A stretch of DNA of 7,416 nucleotides from assembly GCA_021775795.1 (NCBI GenBank), contig JAJFHB010000072.1, positions 1 to 7,416 of the forward strand. The letters run 5' to 3'. Position 1 is the stretch's first letter, and each line of letters begins with the position of its first letter. Source of the stretch: Hyphomicrobiales bacterium. Lineage in GTDB: Bacteria > Pseudomonadota > Alphaproteobacteria > Rhizobiales > JAJFHB01. This document shows positions 1 to 6,255 of the stretch, one piece after another. The translations under genes were made by a program, and so were the position numbers. The notes under the pieces were generated by a model. The model had not been told where the DNA came from. It was given only the letters and a program-made list of their open reading frames with translations, and made no database searches.

Positions 1-2214
1 CGATTCGAAGCCTGCAACCAGCAACCTGGCAAACACATTGCCCACTGCCCAGCCTACCGGTATGCCGATCAACCCGATCAGTCCGAGTTCAGCGACAAGC
101 AATCCGGAAACTTCCGCACTGGTAAAGCCCAGAACTCTGAGACTGGCCATTTCGCGGGAGCGCTCGGACAATTGTATCCGGGCGCTGTTGTAAACCACGC
201 CAAAGGCAACGATCACACCAAGAGCCGTATAGATTGTCGTCATGAAGAGAATGTTTTCGGCCATGGTGGCGCGAAAATTGGCAAGGGCAACTTTCAGCAG
301 GGCAATGCCCGTCAGGGCCGGCGTGGACTTCACTGCCGTAAACAGGGCATTTGTTTCCGCCTCATCAAAGGAAATATTGACGCCGGTAATGAGCTGGCCG
401 TCATCGAGCAGTTTGTTGAGCGCGCCGATCTCCATGTAAGCCGAAAGGCCGAGATAGCTCTGAAACACCTGCGTAACGGGCACATACAGCCACTGTCGCC
501 GCCCCTGTTGAATCTCGACCCAAACGCTGTCTCCCAGGTTTACGCCCAGCAAAGATGCGAGTTTCTCGGTCAGCGCAAGGCCGTCCGGCGGCAAAATCAC
601 CTGCTGCAGGTTCACATCAAGCAGTCTTGTCAAATCGCCGTCTGCCGGGCGTCCTATGATCGCAAGGTTGCGTTCGAGATGGCCGCCGTAGAGTGTTGCC
701 GGCACTGCCCGAACCGGCTCCGCAACCATCACACCGGGGAGCTGCTCCACATCGAAAACCGCTCGCATGGACTTTTGCTCACCGAAGCTGATTGTCGCGT
801 CCTGTCGTTCAAGCTGGAAAAAGCTGACATCAAGCATCAGGTCGATGGAATCACTGGTGAAAAGCGAAACGATCAGAATGCCGACGGAAAGCGAAACACC
901 GAAACTTGTCGCTGCCGCACGTAATGGCCGCCGCACTATGTTTCGGATGACAATCAGGCTGAGCTGCGAAAAGCGCAATCTCTTGAACCAGGTGCCGGAA
1001 AGCACCTGTGTGTACATGGCAGGAACCGGCGGTTGCATCGCCACAGCCGGCGGCAGTTGCAGCACCTTCGTTACAGCCCGGCCAGCACCCAGGGCAACCA
1101 CCCCAAGATTGATTGCTGCAGTAATGAGGTAGATGTCCGGGTGAAGTCTGAAAACAAAAATCGGAAAGTGGAAAAAGTCCGTGTAAAGCCGCGTTAGTGC
1201 GTATCCAAGCCAGGTGCCCAATCCGAAGCCGAGTACAATTCCGATACACGCGATCAGACCGGCAAGCTTCAGATAGTGAGCAGCAACCACCGTTGACCGG
1301 TAACCAAGCGCTTTCAGCAGACCGATCTGTTCCCGGTCAAGAGCCACAAACCTGCTGAGGATCATGTTGATCAGGAACACGGTCACGAGCAGAAATATCG
1401 GAGGCAGGATACGCGACATGGTGTCGAGTTGATCAAGTTCCGCATCCAAAAAGGCATGGGAGAACTGATCTTCGCGGTCATACGCGCCAATACCCCCAAA
1501 ATCATCGAGAACCAGGTCGATCAGACGAATGACCTCGTCTACCGACGCGTGGCGATGGAGGGTAACGACAAGACTGTTGAAGGCTCCATCCAGATCGAAA
1601 GCGGCTTCGACGCTCGACTGGGGCATCCAGAGAATACCAAACCGCCTATCGTCGGGCACGAAATCGCCGGGCCCGACGGCATAAACATACTCCGGCGACA
1701 GGGCGATGCCGACAATAGACAACTCACGCTTGTTGCCGTTGAGGATGACAGAGAATCTATCACCGAGCTCAAAGCCCTGTGCCGTTGCAAAACTTTCAGA
1801 GATCACGACTTCATCAGTCGCCTGTGCTTGTGGCAGGTGGCCTGCCCGAAGGAAAAGCTTGTTCACCTCCGGTTCGCCGTCCGCAGGCAACGAGACGATC
1901 AGGCCCGCAACCGGCTGCAAAAAATCAGGAACGTCGACGATTGCAAATTCTGTAATACGGGCCTCTGCCTGAGCGACACCGGGTATGTCGTGTATTTCGG
2001 TCAAAAGCCCCCGTGGCGCTCTCTTGGCCTCAGCGAACACATGCGCAAAATTATATCGCTCGTAGTAAGTCGCGCGGGTTTCTTCCAGCGAGCGGTACGA
2101 GCCGATGGAAAGGATCATCGTTGCCACGCCAGCTGCCGAAACAAGGGCAATTGCGAGGGCTTGCGCCCAAATACGCAAGAGATCGCGAAGCAGCTTTTTG
2201 TTGAGAGAGCTCAT
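1..2214 (-). CDS. ABC transporter permease, FtsX/MacB-like with two FtsX domains (C-terminus cut by window edge)
   Basis: Inner-membrane subunit of a MacB/LolD-type ABC system. Such permeases use ATP to drive extrusion or mechanical work across the envelope rather than classical substrate channelling. I translated the minus strand from ATG at 2214 and it stays open for 738 codons to base 1, so the last part (probably around 50 residues with the final helix) lies outside. Layout: helix about 15-38; large extracytoplasmic domain about 40-265; helices about 270-290, 314-342 and 360-380; a second module with a helix about 432-453, a second extracytoplasmic domain about 455-650, and helices about 653-675 and 702-735. 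The coupling motifs EQIGLLKALGY (295-305) and REMASLRVLGF (687-697) mark the two FtsX halves. The start lies 7 nt after the stop of the ATPase gene, so the two are co-transcribed and probably coupled. The Shine-Dalgarno is weak. A periplasmic adaptor (HlyD/MacA type) would be expected downstream, outside the window. The transported substrate cannot be told from the sequence. Confidence 0.93.
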   Translation of the reverse strand, partial: MSSLNKKLLRDLLRIWAQALAIALVSAAGVATMILSIGSYRSLEETRATYYERYNFAHVFAEAKRAPRGLLTEIHDIPGVAQAEARITEFAIVDVPDFLQPVAGLIVSLPADGEPEVNKLFLRAGHLPQAQATDEVVISESFATAQGFELGDRFSVILNGNKRELSIVGIALSPEYVYAVGPGDFVPDDRRFGILWMPQSSVEAAFDLDGAFNSLVVTLHRHASVDEVIRLIDLVLDDFGGIGAYDREDQFSHAFLDAELDQLDTMSRILPPIFLLVTVFLINMILSRFVALDREQIGLLKALGYRSTVVAAHYLKLAGLIACIGIVLGFGLGTWLGYALTRLYTDFFHFPIFVFRLHPDIYLITAAINLGVVALGAGRAVTKVLQLPPAVAMQPPVPAMYTQVLSGTWFKRLRFSQLSLIVIRNIVRRPLRAAATSFGVSLSVGILIVSLFTSDSIDLMLDVSFFQLERQDATISFGEQKSMRAVFDVEQLPGVMVAEPVRAVPATLYGGHLERNLAIIGRPADGDLTRLLDVNLQQVILPPDGLALTEKLASLLGVNLGDSVWVEIQQGRRQWLYVPVTQVFQSYLGLSAYMEIGALNKLLDDGQLITGVNISFDEAETNALFTAVKSTPALTGIALLKVALANFRATMAENILFMTTIYTALGVIVAFGVVYNSARIQLSERSREMASLRVLGFTSAEVSGLLVAELGLIGLIGIPVGWAVGNVFARLLVAGFES

Positions 2215-2221
2215 CGCGCCA

Positions 2222-2929
2222 TCACCAGCTCACGTCAGCGGGTTTCAGCCGCGTTTTGTTGGTCTCTTGCGCCACAACCCTGCCGTCTGCAAAATATGCA
2301 ACGGTGTGAGCGATGTCCTTTATCGCGACATTGTGGGTAATGATCGCTGTTGTTGTGCCGAGTTCCTCGTTTACCTTGGCAAGCGCCTCCAGCACCACCA
2401 CGCCGAACTTACTGTCGAGTGCGCCTGTCGGCTCATCGCATAACAGCACTTCCGGCCGCTTTGCGATTGCCCTGGCAATAGCGACGCGCTGTTGTTCGCC
2501 GCCAGACATTTGCGCTGGAAAGTGATGCATACGGTGATCCAGGCCGACAATTTCCAGCGCTTCTTCCGGCTTCATTGGTTGCTTTGAAATTTCAGTAACG
2601 AGGGCGACATTCTCGCGCGCCGTCAGACTGGGAATGAGGTTGTAAAACTGAAAGACAAAGCCGACATGGTTCCGGCGATAAAGGGTGAGGTCGGTCTCGG
2701 ACATGCCTGTAAGCTCCTGGTCTTTAAAAAAGACCTGTCCGTCCGTTGGCGTGTCGAGGCCACCCACGATATTCAGGAACGTAGACTTTCCGCTCCCGGA
2801 AGGGCCGAGAAAGACAGCCATCTTTCCCGACAAGAGCTCTAGATCGACGCCGCGCAGAGCGTGGACTTCAACGTCACCGGAACGATAGACCTTGGTGATC
2901 TGCTGGGTGCGAAGAATGCACTCGGTCAT
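2222..2929 (-). CDS. ABC transporter ATP-binding protein, MacB/LolD family
   Basis: Cytoplasmic ATPase of the transporter whose permease follows. With the start at 2929 the protein is 235 residues, the usual size for LolD/MacB-type ATPases. Every ATPase motif is present: Walker [10 protein letters not shown] (42-50), Q-loop glutamine in FVFQFYN (Q94), signature [14 protein letters not shown] (131-144), Walker [13 protein letters not shown] (151-162) and the H-loop histidine in AIITHN (H189). It should therefore be catalytically competent. Start choice: ATG at 2929 begins [16 protein letters not shown], the normal family N-terminus, and has a GAGA element about 9-12 nt upstream. ATG at 2935 would add two residues. 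ATG at 2974 would add a 15-residue extension with no visible ribosome site and is less likely. The gene ends 7 nt before the permease start. It is transcribed away from the small gene at 3200, across a shared spacer of about 270 bp. Confidence 0.95.
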   Translation of the reverse strand: MTECILRTQQITKVYRSGDVEVHALRGVDLELLSGKMAVFLGPSGSGKSTFLNIVGGLDTPTDGQVFFKDQELTGMSETDLTLYRRNHVGFVFQFYNLIPSLTARENVALVTEISKQPMKPEEALEIVGLDHRMHHFPAQMSGGEQQRVAIARAIAKRPEVLLCDEPTGALDSKFGVVVLEALAKVNEELGTTTAIITHNVAIKDIAHTVAYFADGRVVAQETNKTRLKPADVSW

Positions 2930-3091
2930 TGCCATTCTCGTGAACAGTTGATCCAGTCGCGCAGACACAATCATGTCTGATGTGAAGTTGGCCTGCAGTT
3001 CTCCAGGCTCTGCGCACGTTGCACCCTAGATCGAATGCTCCAGCGGGCAGTTGACGCACATCAAGCTTCAGCCACACGGTCCGGGCTGTAC

Positions 3092-3156
3092 ACAATTCAG
3101 TCGCGAACAATTCAGGAGTTGTGAATTTAACTGCCCCTATGCCGGTCACATATGTG
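3092..3156. promoter_or_regulatory. Candidate operator region in the divergent spacer (AATTCA repeats and a CACATATGTG palindrome)
   Basis: The spacer between the ABC operon and the divergent small gene is the only gene-free stretch near 300 bp. ACAATTCAG occurs twice as a direct repeat, at 3092-3100 and 3107-3115, offset by 15 bp. The second copy's core AATTCA (3109-3114) also forms an inverted repeat with TGAATT at 3122-3127 (7-nt spacer). A perfect 10-bp palindrome, CACATATGTG, follows at 3147-3156. These could bind a dimeric regulator controlling one or both divergent units. I did not find a convincing -35/-10 pair on either strand here. The sites are short and could be chance. Confidence 0.3.
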
Positions 3157-3199
3157 GTTTTCGAACCCCAATCCGTGACATCAGGGAAAGACACCAGAC

Positions 3200-3430
3200 A
3201 TGAATAAATTTGGAACCTCCCAAGTAACCGTGATCTCTTCACCAAGCCGTTTGGCCCTGGCGATGGCAGCGCTGACCTTTGTGACAGTTGCGATACTCAT
3301 GCTCAGTGTTTCCGCCCACAGCGAACCATTTGCCGGGGAGCACTCAACCGTCATCCATGACAGCGATGAAGACAGCACCACGACAACCGACGACGGCAGA
3401 CCCCGCCCGAGGGGTTCCTTCAGTTTTTAG
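3200..3430 (+). CDS. Small secreted or membrane-anchored protein of unknown function
   Basis: A 76-residue product I do not recognise. Residues 1-17 form a polar, weakly basic N-region. Residues 18-38 are a continuous hydrophobic stretch (LALAMAALTFVTVAILMLSVS). VSA at 37-39 would serve as a signal peptidase I site, giving a mature peptide of only about 37 residues; otherwise the segment is a single membrane anchor. The tail is sharply patterned: an acidic, Ser/Thr-rich stretch (HDSDEDSTTTTDDG, 53-66), then basic RPRPR (67-71), then an aromatic end GSFSF. AGGGAAA at 3183-3189 lies 10 nt before the ATG and is a weak Shine-Dalgarno. Codon use resembles the neighbouring genes. It precedes the GT-C gene by 51 nt on the same strand and may be co-transcribed with it. 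The chance that it is a non-coding ORF is real, but the signal-peptide pattern argues for a gene. Confidence 0.55.
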   Translation: MNKFGTSQVTVISSPSRLALAMAALTFVTVAILMLSVSAHSEPFAGEHSTVIHDSDEDSTTTTDDGRPRPRGSFSF

Positions 3431-3461
3431 TGACATTAATTTAAGGGACGACCCGGCGCAG

Positions 3462-3480
3462 GCAGCGCATAATGCGCTGC
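3462..3480 (+). promoter_or_regulatory. GC-rich hairpin ending 1 nt before the GT-C start codon
   Basis: GCAGCGCATAATGCGCTGC is a 19-bp near-perfect inverted repeat. As RNA it would fold into an 8-bp stem (3462-3469 with 3473-3480) around a UAA loop, and the ATG of the next gene starts at 3482. The stem occupies exactly the place where a Shine-Dalgarno should sit, and no other ribosome site is visible for that gene. It has no T-run after it, so it is not a classical terminator. It may restrain translation or bind a regulator as DNA. The base pattern is certain; the role is inferred. Confidence 0.5.
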
Positions 3481-3481
3481 A

Positions 3482-4924
3482 ATGCCCAATCGCACTTATA
3501 CGAACATCGCCTGGCTTGCGCTGGGCGCCGCTCTGGCAGCTTATTGCGTTGTGTTGAGCCTGAACTCTGAGCGGTTCGGGTATAGTGCGGCACTCATAGA
3601 CATGCCCATCTTGGAATTGGTGGGTTTTGGCGCTCTTGCGGGCCTGGCTTATCTGCTGTTGCCGAAGCTCATCACCAGCGCACGAACAGAAGACGCTGGC
3701 ACGCCAAACTGGGTAGTGATTTGGATACTGCTTGCCGGCCTCATCATGCGTGTTGTGTTTCTGGGAAGCACTCCCATCATCGAAGATGATAATCAGCGTT
3801 ATCTTTGGGATGGCGCTGTGACAGCAAACGGCTTCAACCCGTTCACGACGGCGCCGCTGGATGTTCAGACCGGCACCGCAACCGATACGGGGTTACTTGA
3901 GCTCGGTGACGAAGCAGGTCCGCTGCTGCAACGGATCAATTATCCGCAAATCCGCACCGTCTACCCGGTGGTCGCCCAGGCAGCATTCGCCCTTGCTTAC
4001 TGGCTCAAACCGTTCAGCCTCGATGCCTGGCGTGCCGTGATCCTCGTGAGCGATCTGGCCATTGCCGCTTTCGTTGTTCTGTTGCTGCAGTCTCTTGGGC
4101 GCCCCCTGCCCTGGCTTGCCCTTTACTGGTGGAACCCGGTCGTTGTGAAGGAGCTGCATAACTCCGCCCATATGGATGTCCTGGTCGTGCTGGCGGTAAC
4201 CGCGGCAGTCTGGTTTGCGGTCCGACACCGGACTGTGGCCTCTGCAATCGCTCTGGCGCTAGGTTTCGGTGCCAAACTCTGGCCCCTCTTGCTGGTCCCC
4301 ACCCTGGCCAGGCGGATACTGTCTCAGCCTGCAAAATTGATAGTCCCGGGTTTGCTGTGTATCGCGCTTTGTGCAGCGTTCCTCGCACCGGTCGTTCTCG
4401 CCCGTCTGGATGACACATCCGGCTTCGTTGCCTATGGCGGCGAGTGGCAGGCTAACGATGCCCTGTTTCGCGGCATTGAATGGGTTGTTATCCAGTTATT
4501 GGAAATTGCCGGGCTCGAAAGTCACGGCAGGATTGCGGCGCGCATCCTCGTGGGTTGCATATTGATTGCCATCATTTTGTTTGTGAACCGAACATCACCA
4601 AAAAGTGCAAGAGACATTTGCTGGCGGGTATTCATCACAATTTCAGCATTGCTGTTGCTCAGCCCCACACAGTTTCCCTGGTATTTCTGTTGGCTTGCCC
4701 CGTTTCTTCCCTTGTTTCCCGTGCGTGGGTTCTTAACTCTGGCGGTGACCCTGCCGCTCGATTATTTGTACTTCTTCCTCGCGCCACGCGGCCATGAGGT
4801 TTGGTTCCATTACGGTGTGGTACTTCTCATATGGGCCCCAGTCTGGGTTTTGCTGGCTATGGACGCACTGCGCAACGAGCGCCGCGAACAGCACCCCGAC
4901 AATGCGCTTAGTGAAAGAGCATAA
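3482..4924 (+). CDS. Polytopic GT-C glycosyltransferase, GT87/MptB-like
   Basis: Integral membrane protein of 480 residues with about 12-13 hydrophobic segments (for example 8-27, 43-60, 77-95, 183-202, 232-248, 252-276, 285-305, 352-368, 416-433, 441-460). GT-C enzymes take a sugar from a polyprenyl-phosphate donor and transfer it on the periplasmic side. Family marks are clear: the acidic loop EDDNQRYLWDG (101-111), matching the catalytic D/E-D region of this group; NGFNPF (116-121); RINYPQIRTVYP (151-162); WWNP followed by KELHNSAHMD (216-232); GAKLWPLLLVP (263-273); and SPTQFPWYFCWLAPF (394-408). The start at 3482 is the first possible ATG after an in-frame TAA at 3470-3472 and keeps the first helix intact. 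The next Met, at residue 41, would remove that helix. Its stop overlaps the GT2 start (TAATG), so the two enzymes are likely made together. Donor sugar and acceptor are not readable from the sequence; mannose or glucose is only a family-based guess. Confidence 0.88.
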   Translation: MPNRTYTNIAWLALGAALAAYCVVLSLNSERFGYSAALIDMPILELVGFGALAGLAYLLLPKLITSARTEDAGTPNWVVIWILLAGLIMRVVFLGSTPIIEDDNQRYLWDGAVTANGFNPFTTAPLDVQTGTATDTGLLELGDEAGPLLQRINYPQIRTVYPVVAQAAFALAYWLKPFSLDAWRAVILVSDLAIAAFVVLLLQSLGRPLPWLALYWWNPVVVKELHNSAHMDVLVVLAVTAAVWFAVRHRTVASAIALALGFGAKLWPLLLVPTLARRILSQPAKLIVPGLLCIALCAAFLAPVVLARLDDTSGFVAYGGEWQANDALFRGIEWVVIQLLEIAGLESHGRIAARILVGCILIAIILFVNRTSPKSARDICWRVFITISALLLLSPTQFPWYFCWLAPFLPLFPVRGFLTLAVTLPLDYLYFFLAPRGHEVWFHYGVVLLIWAPVWVLLAMDALRNERREQHPDNALSERA

Positions 4925-5643
4925 TGAGAAATGGCAGAACCATAAGTGTCGTCATTCCGGCGTTGAACGAAGAAGACGCTATTGGGCATGTGCTGAGCGA
5001 GATTCCATCCTGGGTCGACCGCACAATTGTTGCAGATAATGGATCGACTGATACCACGGCGGCAATCGCTCTGGCCCATGGTGCGGAAGTGGTTCTTGAA
5101 CCCGAGCGCGGCTACGGTGCGGCCTGCCTGGCCGGTCTTACTCTATGTTCTGAAACTGACATCATTGTCTTTCTCGATGCAGATTACAGCGACCGTCCAG
5201 CTGAAATGCATCGTCTCGTGGACCCGATCATTGCCGGTGCCGCAGAGCTTGTGATCGGCTCACGTGTTCTCGGCAATGCCCGGCCAGGCGCCCTGCTGAC
5301 GCATCAACGCTTTGGCAATTGGCTCGCCTGCAAATTGATGCATCTCTTCTGGGGTAACCAGCACACGGATCTCGGGCCGTTCCGCGCCATTTCGGCACGC
5401 ACACTGAAGAAACTGAAAATGTGTGATCGGGCATTTGGCTGGACGGTCGAAATGCAGGTTAAGGCAGCTCGTCATCGCCTCGCCTGCATCGAAGCTCCGG
5501 TCAGTTACCACCCCCGCATCGGGGTTTCCAAGATATCTGGAACAGTGCGCGGCACTCTGCTCGCCGGCACCACCATCATGAGTGTCATCCTGCGATCTGC
5601 GCTTGACGAATTCATGCCGGGCCCTGCCGCACCGGTACGGTGA
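4924..5643 (+). CDS. GT2 glycosyltransferase, polyprenyl-phosphate sugar synthase-like
   Basis: A 239-residue single-domain GT-A enzyme that transfers a nucleotide-activated sugar, probably to a polyprenyl phosphate at the cytoplasmic membrane face. Motifs in order: VVIPALNEED (9-18), nucleotide-binding VADNGSTD (36-43), ERGYGAA (61-67), metal-binding LDADYSD with DAD at 85-87, IGSR (111-114), HQRFGN (127-132), TDLGPFRA (148-155), GWTVEMQ (172-178) and PRIGVSKISGT (197-207). The last four are typical of the DPM1-like GT2 subgroup often found near GT-C enzymes. There is no strong C-terminal membrane helix, only a mildly hydrophobic stretch about 210-224, so it may bind the membrane peripherally or via its partner. 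ATG at 4924 shares its A with the TAA of the upstream gene, and GAAAGAG at 4913-4919 gives a Shine-Dalgarno with 4-nt spacing. A hairpin CACCG-GTA-CGGTG (5630-5642) covers the stop codon but lacks a T-run. Confidence 0.92.
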   Translation: MRNGRTISVVIPALNEEDAIGHVLSEIPSWVDRTIVADNGSTDTTAAIALAHGAEVVLEPERGYGAACLAGLTLCSETDIIVFLDADYSDRPAEMHRLVDPIIAGAAELVIGSRVLGNARPGALLTHQRFGNWLACKLMHLFWGNQHTDLGPFRAISARTLKKLKMCDRAFGWTVEMQVKAARHRLACIEAPVSYHPRIGVSKISGTVRGTLLAGTTIMSVILRSALDEFMPGPAAPVR

Positions 5644-5653
5644 TTGACTTCAG

Positions 5654-5782
5654 TCAGACCAGATAGGAAACCACGAAGAAACCGACCACCGCGAGAACGA
5701 TGGACACCACGAGTATCTTCACCATCACACCGCCTTTGACAATGCGCCCCTGACGCGCGTCCTGACCCGATTTTTCGACCAT
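5654..5782 (-). CDS. 42-residue tail-anchored membrane peptide, unknown function
   Basis: The product begins MVEKSGQDARQG and has a charged N-terminus (1-16), then a single C-terminal hydrophobic helix about 22-41 (VKILVVSIVLAVVGFFVVSY). It would sit in the inner membrane with its N-terminus in the cytoplasm. The DARQG-R stretch before the helix recalls small uncharacterised alphaproteobacterial membrane peptides, from memory only. The open frame extends upstream to an ATG at 5848, but I chose ATG 5782. It has an excellent Shine-Dalgarno 5 nt upstream, and a good promoter lies between the two ATGs, with its -35 box overlapping the 5848 codon. The gene converges on the GT2 gene with only 10 nt between stops, so it is not part of that operon. 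TGACT-TC-AGTCA (5645-5656) spans the gap but is too tight to be a strong terminator. Confidence 0.6.
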   Translation of the reverse strand: MVEKSGQDARQGRIVKGGVMVKILVVSIVLAVVGFFVVSYLV

Positions 5783-5787
5783 TGCTG

Positions 5788-5797
5788 CCTCTTCCCT
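5788..5797 (-). promoter_or_regulatory. Shine-Dalgarno that fixes the start at 5782
   Basis: On the minus strand the bases read AGGGAAGAGG, then CAGCA, then ATG. The AAGAGG core with 5-nt spacing is the best ribosome site in the neighbourhood. It selects the 42-residue form over the 64-residue form. Confidence 0.65.
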
Positions 5798-5819
5798 GAA
5801 TTGCACCAAACGTTGCGAA

Positions 5820-5848
5820 AGTATTGTTTCATTGGGAGAAGCTGACAA
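5820..5848 (-). promoter_or_regulatory. Candidate sigma-70 promoter for the 42-residue peptide
   Basis: The minus strand carries TTGTCA (5843-5848), a 17-nt spacer and AATACT (5820-5825). That is five of six and four of six matches to the -35 and -10 consensus. Transcription would begin near 5813, leaving a short leader of about 30 nt with the Shine-Dalgarno at 5788-5797. Confidence 0.45.
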
Positions 5849-5979
5849 CCGTGCACAGGCTAAATCACACGAAAAGGTGTACAGCGTCTGGTGGTTTGAC
5901 GGCAGCCAGCCCGCAGTGAACCTCGTCTCACGACAAGAATGCTTTGCCAGGGTAGTCGAAGCTTGTTTTTGGGGAAAAG

Positions 5980-6056
5980 TGGCGGGAGTGACGGGACTCG
6001 AACCCGCGGCCTCTGGCGTGACAGGCCAGCGCTCTAACCAACTGAGCTACACCCCC
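5980..6056 (-). tRNA. tRNA-Asp (anticodon GTC)
   Basis: The 77-nt gene folds as a complete cloverleaf. The acceptor arm GGGGGTG pairs with CACTCCC (one G-T wobble). The D arm is GCTC-AGTTGGTTA-GAGC. The anticodon arm is CTGGC-CTGTCAC-GCCAG with anticodon GTC, the variable loop is AGGCC, and the T arm is GCGGG-TTCGAGT-CCCGT. The discriminator is G73, as expected for tRNA-Asp, and the CCA end is encoded (5980-5982 on the complement). It stands alone, with no second tRNA or rRNA near it. I saw no duplicated 3' end nearby that would mark an integrated element. Confidence 0.97.
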
Positions 6057-6110
6057 GCATGAGGTATATTGCTTGTGAGCACAAAGTGAACTGCGCTCTG
6101 AAGCGACCCG

Positions 6111-6139
6111 TGTGTACGGCAGCCATCGTTTCAAGTCAA
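6111..6139 (-). promoter_or_regulatory. Candidate promoter for tRNA-Asp
   Basis: The minus strand carries TTGACT (6134-6139), a 17-nt spacer and TACACA (6111-6116), giving a predicted start near 6104 and a tRNA leader of about 48 nt. A second, closer option is TTCACT, 16 nt and TATACC (6063-6068 for the -10), which would put the start almost at the tRNA 5' end. The first has the better -35 box. Confidence 0.35.
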
Positions 6140-6160
6140 GCGGGCGATTGGCCTGCCCGC
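6140..6160. other. Inverted repeat GCGGGC-n9-GCCCGC in the tRNA/TPR divergent spacer
   Basis: Six-base GC-only arms at 6140-6145 and 6155-6160 flank a 9-nt loop. It sits just upstream of the candidate tRNA -35 box and about 95 nt before the TPR gene start. There is no T-run on either side, so it does not look like a terminator. It could be an operator or simply chance in GC-rich DNA. Confidence 0.25.
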
Positions 6161-6170
6161 ACATCGAAAA

Positions 6171-6199
6171 TTGACGCCATTTCTGCGTTCAGTTTTGCT
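6171..6199 (+). promoter_or_regulatory. Possible promoter for the TPR gene
   Basis: TTGACG (6171-6176) is a good alphaproteobacterial -35 box. At 17 nt the -10 would be TTTGCT (6194-6199), a poor match, so only the -35 half is persuasive. No better pair was seen between 6057 and 6255. Confidence 0.25.
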
Positions 6200-6245
6200 T
6201 AATCATGCAGCCTTATTGTGTAGGGCATGTGGGAGATCTCTCACC

Positions 6246-6253
6246 GGAGAGGG
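6246..6253 (+). promoter_or_regulatory. Shine-Dalgarno that fixes the TPR gene start at 6256
   Basis: GGAGAGGG stands directly upstream of ATG 6256, with its GGAGA part at 5-nt spacing. The frame is open from an earlier ATG at 6205, but that one has no ribosome site and would bury the signal peptide behind 17 extra residues. Confidence 0.7.
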
Positions 6254-6255
6254 AC

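Noticed and set aside
172..924. Open frame of 250 codons on the plus strand
   Set aside because: It lies antisense inside the ABC permease, whose minus-strand translation has clear FtsX features. The plus-strand product is rich in His, Arg, Cys and Gln, with no domain.
1429..2340. Open frame of 303 codons on the plus strand
   Set aside because: It is antisense to the permease and to the end of the ATPase gene. It has no recognisable motif and a composition typical of a shadow frame.
2874..3245. Open frame of 123 codons on the minus strand in the divergent spacer
   Set aside because: It overlaps the ATPase N-terminus in another frame and the small gene on the other strand. It shows no domain or ribosome site.
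3400..3428. Possible intrinsic terminator ACCCC-GCCCGA-GGGGT followed by TTCCTTCAGTTTTT
   Set aside because: The stem is only 5 bp, the T-run is 8 nt away from it, and the whole element lies inside the coding end of the small gene.
5980..6056. tRNA-Asp as an integration (attB) site for a mobile element
   Set aside because: No integrase, no repeated tRNA 3' end and no change in gene character are seen on either side within the window.
5832..6164. Short open frames across the tRNA on both strands, giving peptides such as GVTGLEPAASG and VAQLVRALACHARGRG
   Set aside because: These are read-throughs of the tRNA-Asp gene, a well-known source of false small proteins. The tRNA explains the bases fully.
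6205..6255. Longer start for the TPR protein at 6205
   Set aside because: It lacks a ribosome site and places 17 residues before a clean signal peptide, whereas ATG 6256 has GGAGAGGG directly upstream.
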